Positions 1 through 8,585 of a stretch of 64,000 bases of DNA are shown here, piece after piece. The notes under the pieces were generated by a model. It did not search any database. It was not told the origin of the DNA and was given only the letters and a program-made list of their open reading frames with translations. Within the stretch, counting starts at the first letter, position 1. The number at the start of each line of letters is the position of its first letter. The DNA comes from Leishmania donovani. Taxonomy: Eukaryota; Euglenozoa; Kinetoplastea; Trypanosomatida; Trypanosomatidae. Location of the stretch: assembly GCF_000227135.1 (NCBI RefSeq), contig NC_018251.1, positions 347,989-411,988 on the forward strand, in the 5' to 3' direction. The position numbers and the translations under genes are program-made.

Positions 1-1
1 C

Positions 2-1711
2 GTGGTGTGGCGTCAGCTGGGTGGTGGCGGCGACGGCGCTGCGTATGCCGAGTGGCTCGTGCACACGGCTCTCCGCGGCAGCGTCGTATCCGCGAACAGA
101 GTTATTAGCGGTGACTGGACGACAACATGCGCTGCGCACCCGCCTCTCCACACGCGGCTTTTGGGCAGTCCACACGACGTGCAGCGCAGCATGGACTCGC
201 AGGTGCGACTGCTGGCGAAGGTTGTTTTGGATGGCACCGCGCAACCGCGCGTGTTTGCAGAGCGCCAGTTGGCGCTGCGGCGCCTGTGCCGCGAGCAGCC
301 GTCGCCGCTGCGCACGCGCCCACGCCTGTGGCGGCGAATAGAGCAGCTGTTGCGGGCCGCCACGAGCTCGACGGACGCGGCGTCCCTCCGTGGCGTCATG
401 CCGACAATGGGCCTGCCGAGCACAAATACGCGCTATGTGCTGGCCGCGTCAAGTGTGTGGTACCGCGGCAACCCTCTCTACCACAGCAGCAGCCCCATCG
501 GCGCCGCATGCCGACCGGCGCAGGCTGCCGAGCTGCTGCGCTCTGCAGCGCTGTCCGCGGTGCTGGAGGAACTGAAAAATGCGGCCGAGGCTGCTAGCAG
601 AGGAAAAGGTAGCGTCGGCGGTGTGGCATACGCTAGAGTCGATGATGCCACCATTCGACTGACGGCTGTGTGCCTGCTTACGCGTGGGCCGAACAACAGC
701 GAAGGTAACGCCGGCACAGACACGCGCGTTAGCGGCTACGTAAGTGCGCCAATGCGCATCACCTCCGCAGCCCAGTCGGTTGTCGACTCCTCCAGTGTCA
801 CCTCCACTGCCGCGTTGCCGTTGATCTCACTGGCCTTCACAAGCGCTTCCGGTTGGACGGTGGCGCTGCTGGTGCGCGGCATGCGCACCCCCTTCCTCGG
901 CGCCCCGCTCTCCTCGATATTCAGTGGTGTGCAGCTGCTGGTCGAAGATCACTTCGAATCCGCCGTCTTTGCGAGCCTCGTGAGCGAGGCCACCGCGGCG
1001 ATGCGCACGACGTGGAGGCGTCCCGTCACACTGGTCTCGCCGCTCATGGCACAGCTGGAGGCCGCCATCCTTGATATCCGAGTTGGCCGACGCGGTGGCG
1101 CGGCGGTCGCAGCAGGTGCACCCACACGCACACGCGATGTTCTCCTGTACTACTTTGATCACCACGCAGCCGCACCCAAAACTACTGCCGCTGCGGACTC
1201 GCCATGTTCGCCTCCACCCTGCTTCCTGTCGCGGCGGTGCAGAGCAGCGCACGGCGACGCCACTTCAGGTGTGTTGCGCCTCCGCTGTGCACTCGGCGAA
1301 GGTGAGGCGTTCGGACCCGACGGATCGCAGACGGTTCACGGAGGCGGCGCCGCGGTGGAGGCCGTGCTGCAAGCAGCTGCGCGGTATGCACAGCTGGCGG
1401 CCCGCGTGCAGCGCTGCTGTCGGGGTGCAGGGGCGAAGCGCCGCCGGCCTGGTGGTTGCGGTCCTTCCCCCTCGCCTCTGTATGCCCAGCGCCGCTGCCA
1501 GACGGTGCACTCCGTGCTGAGCGGCAAGGACGTCATCAGAGTGGTGCAGGCGGTGCCGCACTGCGCCTCCTGGAGTGGTGGCGTCGCCGGGCATGCTGCA
1601 GAGTACGCTGTCACGTTCGCGGTAGTGGTTCTGGAGGCGAAGAAGACGCCCGAGCTGGCGCATGACGAGTACCGCGCTTTTACATCGTGGCTGCTGTGCA
1701 GGTGCTGCTGA
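2..1711 (+). CDS. Unrecognised protein, C-terminal 569 residues (5' end outside window)
   Basis: The frame is open from the first bases of the window to a TGA at 1709-1711, so the true start lies upstream. I do not recognise the family. The fragment mixes helical Arg/Leu/Ala-rich segments (about residues 65-125 and 170-200 of the fragment) with hydrophobic, possibly beta-rich stretches (about 200-330), and a Gly/Arg/Pro-rich low-complexity part around 465-490. I see no membrane span, zinc-binding cluster or nucleotide-binding loop. The coding style (GC-rich wobble positions, Ala/Arg-rich) matches its neighbours, and a long typical spacer follows. That this is a real gene is fairly secure; its function is unknown. 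Confidence 0.7.
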   Translation: MVWRQLGGGGDGAAYAEWLVHTALRGSVVSANRVISGDWTTTCAAHPPLHTRLLGSPHDVQRSMDSQVRLLAKVVLDGTAQPRVFAERQLALRRLCREQPSPLRTRPRLWRRIEQLLRAATSSTDAASLRGVMPTMGLPSTNTRYVLAASSVWYRGNPLYHSSSPIGAACRPAQAAELLRSAALSAVLEELKNAAEAASRGKGSVGGVAYARVDDATIRLTAVCLLTRGPNNSEGNAGTDTRVSGYVSAPMRITSAAQSVVDSSSVTSTAALPLISLAFTSASGWTVALLVRGMRTPFLGAPLSSIFSGVQLLVEDHFESAVFASLVSEATAAMRTTWRRPVTLVSPLMAQLEAAILDIRVGRRGGAAVAAGAPTRTRDVLLYYFDHHAAAPKTTAAADSPCSPPPCFLSRRCRAAHGDATSGVLRLRCALGEGEAFGPDGSQTVHGGGAAVEAVLQAAARYAQLAARVQRCCRGAGAKRRRPGGCGPSPSPLYAQRRCQTVHSVLSGKDVIRVVQAVPHCASWSGGVAGHAAEYAVTFAVVVLEAKKTPELAHDEYRAFTSWLLCRCC

Positions 1712-3073
1712 AGAAGGGCGGTCGAGGTGAAGCATAGCGCGCCGTGCACGAGCGGCGCACGACCCGCTTTACCCCTCACCTCACACACATGCGCGCAGAT
1801 GGGAAAGAAGTGCGTCTGGGTGCGACTTCGAGTGCTACAGCGCGTGGCTGGCTGAGCCGCATAGAAGGCATAGACGACGGAGCGTTCACGCAAGAAACAA
1901 GAAGTATAGGAAAGAAGCCGAAGTCGCGTGCCTCGCGTGTAGGTGGACACCACCATCTTGCACGCATGCGTGCCGCAGGGAGGAATGGAAGCGTGACAGC
2001 GAGCTCGTGTACATGGGTGCGCAGCGGGGGCGGGGGGGGGGTAAGCCACGGCTGTCCTCCCAACGTGATATTGATGGTTGCAAGCTATGCGCGACCCTTT
2101 ACGAGCGCGGAAGTGCTGACCGCCTTCACGCCGCGCCTTTGGCGTGTTACGCGTACATGGGTGTATACGTGCACGTTTCGATGCGCCGTGATAGCAGGGC
2201 ATGCGAAGCCAACGCATCCCTTCACGCCTCATGCCACGCCGCTGCCCCTCCCACCCTCCTTCTCTGTCCCGCCATGCACACACGCACAACCTACAACTGC
2301 CCCGATGTCGGCTTTTACCGTCTCTCTCTCTCTCTCTTCTTCTTCTGTACGCCACGCTCGCCTTGATCACATCCGCGTGGGTTTTCGTGTCCGTGTACGT
2401 CGGCGTCGGTGCCTCGGCGTCCATCGGAGACAAGCGTCGGCAGCGCATACTAGTGTGTGTACTTGTACGTAGGCGCCACATCCTGTATCCACGCACGCGC
2501 GCGTGCGCACAGCCTTCACTGAAGATCACACGCAGTTGACGAAACGAGCGTGGCACGTACTTTGCTTGCTTGCTTGCTTACTTGCCTCGTGTGCTTGTCG
2601 AAGCCTTCGGGCATTCCGTGGAGGGCAGCGGTCATCGCCGGCGCGACTCAGCACCGTTCCACATCACTTGTTGCGCACACCTGTAGATACCCGACACAAC
2701 CGCGTCAGCAAGGCGTGTGTGTGTCGGGAGCGGGCGTCTGTGCCCAACGTCACACGAAAAGCGAACGAAGTCGCTCTCCCTTGTACACTTCGATTTTCCG
2801 CGCCTGTGCGCACGCGTGTCGGTGTGCACCTCGACGACCGCGAACTCCCCACGTGCCACCCTTTAGCTCTAGTCAGCCCCCCTCCCCCTTTCCTCCTGTT
2901 TTGTGTGTTTCCTTGTGCTTTATCTGTACTCTTTAGATCTACAGTGTGCGCTTGCTTCCGTGACGCCGTCTGCTGAGACACGCGCGCTGGCAAGGCAACG
3001 TGCATGCATACGCCCACAAGCTCCTCTCCTCCTCTTCTCTTGCCCCCCCCCCTCTGCTTCTCGTCCTCCAAGT
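1712..3073 (+). other. Intergenic spacer (3' UTR / processing region)
   Basis: I see no convincing gene in this 1.36 kb. It holds a run of 10 G at 2032-2041, a TC dinucleotide tract near 2320-2336, a degenerate TTGC tetranucleotide repeat at 2562-2585, and a long C/T-rich tract at 3021-3069 just before the next gene. Minus-strand open frames here lack coding character. Confidence 0.7.
3021..3072 (+). promoter_or_regulatory. Candidate polypyrimidine tract and spliced-leader acceptor AG
   Basis: About 49 nearly uninterrupted pyrimidines end in an AG at 3071-3072. This is the arrangement used for spliced-leader addition in trypanosomatids. The AG is one base upstream of the ATG at 3074, so if it is used the 5' UTR is almost nil, or translation starts at the next in-frame ATG at 3125. 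Confidence 0.5.
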
Positions 3074-6000
3074 ATGTTCGCCGCCACTAGTCCACCCCCC
3101 TCCACCTCCTCATGGCGCCATCATATGCAGGATCAGGAGGAAGACCTTGTGCGCGAGCTCATGCAGGCCAGCGACGTGGATGCCGTACTGGCGCGCATGG
3201 AGGGAGACCATTTCCGCCACCTGTCTCCCATCATGCGCAAGCTGACCTCCTACGACGCCGACGCGTCCGCAGCACCTGCCTTGCCGCGCGCCGGTGCACC
3301 GCCGCCACCGCCACCGCCACCAGCACCGGAGCCATCCGCGCCGCGCACCTACGGCGGCGGTTTCGGCGGCAGCGTGGACTGGGATGCGCAGTCATCCTCG
3401 TCAATACTGCAGCCCGCCGACCCCTATGTGCCGCAGTTGTATCAGACGGCCTCGCCAGCATCTACCTCGTTCCACCTCGGTATGCGCGATGGTGACGCTG
3501 CCGCGTGGGCATCGCCCACAGCGCGTCAGCCGCCGCCACCACCGCCGATGCAGACACCGTCATCGTCTGTGGATGGTGGTGTCGCGCGTGATCTACTCGG
3601 CGCGTACCGGCGCCCGGCTGGCGGGGCTGCCGCTGCCGCATCTTACCTTGATCACGAGACGGAGTCCCGCTATCAAACGACGATCGACTCATGGCTATGG
3701 CCCGACGCTGAGATGCGGGCTAGGCGCGCCGCGCGCGACGAGGAGCAGCCTGGCGCTGGCCGCCATGCAAGCCCGTCCGCCGCCTCGCAGCAGCTGCACG
3801 TGGACCCTGCTCTCGACCACACCGCTGCTGTGAGCGGCATGTTGCCGCCTCCAACAGTGAGCAGCTCGTTGCCCGCAAGCGCGGGTCGCTACCACGGTAG
3901 TGCTGACGGGCGGTTGCCGCACGTGACGACGCGGGTGACATCCGCATCACCGCACCGCCCCTCCGCATCTCTCGTTGGCGAGGCCACGGGTGACGTTGGT
4001 GGGCTCGAGAACGCTGCGCAGTCACGTATAGCTCGCCAACTGCAGCTGCTGCGCAACTACCGCCAACTGGCCGAGTTGTGCTCGCGCACTGACAACCCGA
4101 GCACTGACCTCTTCCGCGCCTTGCCGTCAGAGGAGCTCGCGCGCATGCAGGTAGAGCAACTCAAGGGGCTGGCGCAGCGAGAGCAAAGTCCCATCACCGT
4201 GAACAACAACTACTACTTCAACGGCAACGGTGATAGGCATGGCAGCAGCCGGCACGGCAGCGGCGTCGATGGCGGACGGTCGCGCGGCAGCAGCGACGAT
4301 CATTTGGGGGTGATTCACGGCAAGCCAAACACCGGCATGACGCCGGGCAACGTTCGCTCCATGTCGGAAGTGCTCACGGGAGACAGCCACCTCCAAGGCG
4401 TGACGGGCTACCGCCCATCCGGGGCCTTCTCGCCGCAGTCACAGAGACCGCCGCCGCTGCATTCGCCACGCGCCGTGCCCCTTCAATCGCCGCAGCCGTC
4501 TTCCGGGCCGGACTCCCCCGTGGCGACGCCGCCGCTCTCGCAGCGCGGCGGCAACCTCGCCCCGCCCTCGCCGAGCCGCTCCCAGCGCGGCCGCAGCCAT
4601 TGTAGTCGATTGCTCGATGCTCACTACACCCCGACGGCCACCACCGAAGAAGCCGGATCGAGCTACGACGAGGGGAACGCTGAGGATGACGATGAGGGCG
4701 ACTACGCCGGCGACTGCATGGACAACGGCGGCAGCGAGGAAGAGGAGTACGACGACAACGGCACCGGGTACAGACGCCCGCCGCCGCGCATTATCGAGCG
4801 CGAGCAGCACCGACGCTTTCCCAACCTGAGTAACGGCGACGACGCGTCCCCGTCGAGCGCTGCGGGCGGCACGACACAGCCCCCGCTAGCCCCAACCACC
4901 TCCCAGCTGGAGCATCAGCGTCACAGCAGCTACTCAGGCGACTACGTCAACAGCCAGCCTTTGACGACCATCAACGAGCACGTCCAGGACGGAAGCAATA
5001 GCGCCCCGCCTCGCATGCGCAGCGGCTCCGCCATGTTTGCGGGTGGTGGCGGGCGGAGCAGTATGGGTGGTGCTCCGGGCAGCGACGGAGGACGATACAG
5101 CGTGTCCAGCGCCATCAACGTTCTTTCGGGAGATCAGGAGCTGCGCGCCAACGCACATCGGCAGAGCGGCGGCGGCGGCAGAAGCAGTCACGAAGACCGC
5201 CGCGCCTCTCAGCACCTCGCCGCACCGTCGCCGCGCTCGCTCCAACAGCAGCGGCGCAGCTTATCGGCTGGTTCCGGTCCGGCGGCGCCACGTGGCGGCA
5301 GTGCCTTGACAGATTCGGAAGTGTCGCCGAGCTATCTCCCACTGCACGGCCCCCGTCGAGCAAACCGAGAGCTCGAGGGCAGCACGCAAGGCTCGCCTAC
5401 GTCTGTGAGTCGTCGCGGTGGCAATACGGAGCGCCGCACGCGTACGACGCCTGCGCCGGAGAAGAGTCCCACCGGGGGAAGCGGTACCAGCGGGGCGACG
5501 GCACCCTGCCCTCAAGGCAATCGCCAGCCCAGGGAGCGTGGTGGCCCAGACGGCAAGTCGTGCTTTCTTTGGAAGGGCGGGACCTGGCGTAGAGGGAGGC
5601 GGCGCGGCGCTGACTCGGACGACGACAGCAACAGCGACGACCACGACGTGGACAGCGTGCGCAGTGGAACCTACGGCAGCGGCAGCGAAGATAGCGCGTG
5701 CGATGCCCCGGGTAATCCGCAGCTGCAGACACACAGGCCCCCCTCCTCGGCGCAGCGCAAGCGACACACAAGTCGGCGCCACGGCGAGCCGCGTTCTGCC
5801 TTGGCTCGTGGAGAGCGCGGCAGCAGCCGCCGTGGTTATGACGACCACGGCGGTGATGATGCACCGACGTCGCGCGGTAAAGTCCGCTTTGGCCGCAAGC
5901 ACTCCTCTGCCACGACGCGCGCGTACCCGACACAGCGTGGTCGCCGTGCCGGGGGCGACGGCGGCGGTGGTAGTGGTGTTCGGCACCATGGCACAGACGG

Positions 6001-7807
6001 CGGTGGCGTGGATAACGTGTGGTCTGCTGCGTCCTACTCGTGCAGCTACACCACCAGCTCCGACATTAGCGACTACGTGCCGGGAAGCTACTACAGCCCC
6101 ATCCGGTCAGACCGAGGTGGCGGCCGCAGAGGTGCACGTGATGGCATGATTAGCCCGGGCAGGCCTCTTCGTGCATCTACGCAGCTGCTGCAGACGCACC
6201 CGAGCTCGATTCGCAGTCCTGTTGGTGTGCAAGGTCGTTATGACCGTGGGGAGCGCGGGGGCGCCACTCAAGCGCTGTACGGCGGGCGCGGCCGTGGCGG
6301 GGCCACGCTGGGGCCGCGCCACGTTGGTGTGCCTGGCGCGTCTGCACCCGGGGTAGGCGACGGAAACCGTCAGAGTCTCGGCTCCTCCGGTCGATATTCT
6401 GCACTAGCAGGAAGCGGCTTGCCTGGAGGTGACCACAGTTCATACCGCGGCGGCGGTGTTCTCTCTCCCCAACGCGTGGCGTACCAGCAGCAGCAGCGAC
6501 TGCGCGGCGGTTTGCACCCTGCCGTGGGCGCCGGCGCACGAGGCCCGAACATGGCCATGGCCGGTGGCTCTGCCGGGCTGGCGGGTGCCATGACACGCCT
6601 GCCAGATGGTCGTGTCGTCCCCGTGGCATCGCCCGAGGCACGCCGGTATCAGCAGGCAATGAGCATGATGGCGACTGGAGCTCCTGGTGCGCACACAATA
6701 ACGCCAATGAAGATAGAGCAGCCGATTCGGTACAACCGCAGCCCCGACGCGTATCCGACTGGTCTGCCTTATGCTGCGCGTCTCGGCGGCAGGCCCTCCT
6801 CCGTGACTCCCTCGCCCGTTAAAGGCGGTCGTGCAGCGTCGCCGTCTGTGGCTGCGAGCGTTTCCATGACAGCCCACAGCAACTACGGTGCTGGCGGCAG
6901 TAGTCCGCACATTCAGCCCGGCCTGCTCTACGGCTCCCTCCTTCCCAAGGCCCGTCCTAAGACAGCGATGGTGGTGAAGGAAGAGCAAGGTCGCTCGCAC
7001 AGCGTTGACCCGTACGGCGACGCGAGCCACGCGCCGCTGCTCGATCGTGGCAGCGTATGCCCCGTGCAGCCGGTCCCCAGCAACGGCATCCAGCCATGGC
7101 GCCTCGGCAGCGACGACAACTCGGAGGTGGACGCGTTTCCGATCGCAGGCGTCGCGGTGAATGGCAGCGCGAGCACCGGTGTGCTGCCACTAGCATGGAA
7201 GTCTAGCGGCTCCGGCCGCGTGGTCAGCCGCACCGGGCACGTCCCCGTCGCACCGCGCGGCAAGCTGTCCTCCCACTACGTCCCACCCGGCTCGCTCAAT
7301 CAGCGGAACCAACCGCAGCAGCCGCCGTCGGCGCACCCTCAACAGCAGCAGCCGCGAAGGGCGACAGTGACGAGTGCGAGCTCGCCTGCCGCCACACTGT
7401 CGTGCCTGCCCAGTGACGCCACAAGGCCGACCGCCACGGCGGCGAGTGTCATCAGAAAGCCGTCGCCGCAGAAGCAGCAGCAGCAGCGGTATCAACCACT
7501 GAACCCCACCGACGCTGGGCGGAACGACTCCGTGTTTTCTCTCCAAAGTAGCCGCCCGCGCTACAACGAGGCCCCCACGCCGGCGGAGATGTACAGCAAA
7601 GCCATTCAGTCGCGCCGCGGCAGTCTCGGCGGCGCCAACGCGCAGCAGCGGTACGTCCCTTTTCCAGAGCCTCTAGAGCCAGCGAAGCGCAGTCGCCGTG
7701 AGTCCGTTCTGCCGCAGCAGCAGAGCCCATCCAACTCGAGCAAGAGAACCGCAGCAGCTCGCAACGCCACCTTGCAGCGCTTTGGTATCAGGTCACTGCA
7801 CGGGTAG
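3074..7807 (+). CDS. Large low-complexity protein of unknown function (1,577 aa)
   Basis: I do not recognise a family. The ATG at 3074 follows a strong polypyrimidine tract; a second in-frame ATG at 3125 begins a cleaner acidic helical segment (about residues 18-56) and is a plausible alternative start. Next come Pro-rich runs (about 76-90 and 150-165), a helical segment at about 315-370 rich in Leu/Arg/Gln, then an Asn/Tyr patch at about 375-388. The remaining roughly 1,180 residues are mostly disordered: Ser/Gly/Arg-rich with RGG- and RRG-like pieces, an acidic Asp/Glu stretch near 535-560, and Gln runs towards the C-terminus. Many Ser-Pro and Arg-x-x-Ser sites suggest heavy phosphorylation. 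A cytoskeletal or RNA-granule role would fit this composition, but that is only inference. Confidence 0.8.
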   Translation: MFAATSPPPSTSSWRHHMQDQEEDLVRELMQASDVDAVLARMEGDHFRHLSPIMRKLTSYDADASAAPALPRAGAPPPPPPPPAPEPSAPRTYGGGFGGSVDWDAQSSSSILQPADPYVPQLYQTASPASTSFHLGMRDGDAAAWASPTARQPPPPPPMQTPSSSVDGGVARDLLGAYRRPAGGAAAAASYLDHETESRYQTTIDSWLWPDAEMRARRAARDEEQPGAGRHASPSAASQQLHVDPALDHTAAVSGMLPPPTVSSSLPASAGRYHGSADGRLPHVTTRVTSASPHRPSASLVGEATGDVGGLENAAQSRIARQLQLLRNYRQLAELCSRTDNPSTDLFRALPSEELARMQVEQLKGLAQREQSPITVNNNYYFNGNGDRHGSSRHGSGVDGGRSRGSSDDHLGVIHGKPNTGMTPGNVRSMSEVLTGDSHLQGVTGYRPSGAFSPQSQRPPPLHSPRAVPLQSPQPSSGPDSPVATPPLSQRGGNLAPPSPSRSQRGRSHCSRLLDAHYTPTATTEEAGSSYDEGNAEDDDEGDYAGDCMDNGGSEEEEYDDNGTGYRRPPPRIIEREQHRRFPNLSNGDDASPSSAAGGTTQPPLAPTTSQLEHQRHSSYSGDYVNSQPLTTINEHVQDGSNSAPPRMRSGSAMFAGGGGRSSMGGAPGSDGGRYSVSSAINVLSGDQELRANAHRQSGGGGRSSHEDRRASQHLAAPSPRSLQQQRRSLSAGSGPAAPRGGSALTDSEVSPSYLPLHGPRRANRELEGSTQGSPTSVSRRGGNTERRTRTTPAPEKSPTGGSGTSGATAPCPQGNRQPRERGGPDGKSCFLWKGGTWRRGRRRGADSDDDSNSDDHDVDSVRSGTYGSGSEDSACDAPGNPQLQTHRPPSSAQRKRHTSRRHGEPRSALARGERGSSRRGYDDHGGDDAPTSRGKVRFGRKHSSATTRAYPTQRGRRAGGDGGGGSGVRHHGTDGGGVDNVWSAASYSCSYTTSSDISDYVPGSYYSPIRSDRGGGRRGARDGMISPGRPLRASTQLLQTHPSSIRSPVGVQGRYDRGERGGATQALYGGRGRGGATLGPRHVGVPGASAPGVGDGNRQSLGSSGRYSALAGSGLPGGDHSSYRGGGVLSPQRVAYQQQQRLRGGLHPAVGAGARGPNMAMAGGSAGLAGAMTRLPDGRVVPVASPEARRYQQAMSMMATGAPGAHTITPMKIEQPIRYNRSPDAYPTGLPYAARLGGRPSSVTPSPVKGGRAASPSVAASVSMTAHSNYGAGGSSPHIQPGLLYGSLLPKARPKTAMVVKEEQGRSHSVDPYGDASHAPLLDRGSVCPVQPVPSNGIQPWRLGSDDNSEVDAFPIAGVAVNGSASTGVLPLAWKSSGSGRVVSRTGHVPVAPRGKLSSHYVPPGSLNQRNQPQQPPSAHPQQQQPRRATVTSASSPAATLSCLPSDATRPTATAASVIRKPSPQKQQQQRYQPLNPTDAGRNDSVFSLQSSRPRYNEAPTPAEMYSKAIQSRRGSLGGANAQQRYVPFPEPLEPAKRSRRESVLPQQQSPSNSSKRTAAARNATLQRFGIRSLHG

Positions 7808-8585
7808 CAAGCGCAGTGATTATCATACGCATAGATCTGTGTCTGCAGGTGTTTAGCTCTCCTCCTGCGCGTATGTGCTTCGCCTGCTGCTCGTATTGCG
7901 ACAAAGGCGTGGTGCTCCTGTGCGAGCCTCGTCTGTCCTCCCCCACCCTCTTTTCCGTTGTTAGACACACACACGCACGCACGCACACTTCCTCTCCGCG
8001 TGTCTCTCGAGACGGCGCACACTCTTATGTTGGTGCGCGCGAACCTGTTCGGGGGTTGTGCCGCACGCGCTGTTTCGCGGCAACGGGACGGCGATGCCTC
8101 ATCGTCCGAACCCCGCCCCTCCCCTGCTCTCCGATATCCATGCATCAACACTCTCTCCCCGCGCCTGCTCCTCCACATCTTCTACAACACACACACGTAC
8201 ACATGCGCGTTCTCGTTGTGACTGACGCGCCTCTTCTGCTCGTGTGCGGCCAAAGGCCGGGAGATCTACACAGAGACGGCGTACCGCGACATTGTATCGT
8301 TGGCAGGCCTCACCGTTTTCAAGAAGCGTGGCACACACACGCACACACACACAAGCACGCACACATACAAGTAGGCATAGAGCTATAGAGCAGCGCACGC
8401 CGAGAGGGAGAGACAAGGTTTGAGTTTGACGGAGCTGGTCAGCTGTAGTCGGAGAGGGCTCCTGACCTCCCCACCCCCACCCGCCACCGCCCTCGGCACC
8501 CCGGCGACTCAGCGGCTTTCGTTTTTCGTTCATCACATCCGTGTAGCGCACACACGCACACACACAAACCTCAACACACAGAGAA
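7808..8585 (+). other. Intergenic spacer
   Basis: There is no supportable gene in these 778 bases. CA-rich repeats occur near 7965-7990, 8331-8370 and 8545-8578, with several C/T-rich tracts (for example near 8100-8180 and 8460-8500) that could serve trans-splicing of the RFC1 gene. Confidence 0.7.

Noticed and set aside
1336..2556. Minus-strand open frame of 406 codons across the end of the first gene and the spacer
   Set aside because: Arg/His/Cys/Thr-rich translation driven by CA/TG repeats; it overlaps a better + strand gene and would be the only gene on the minus strand.
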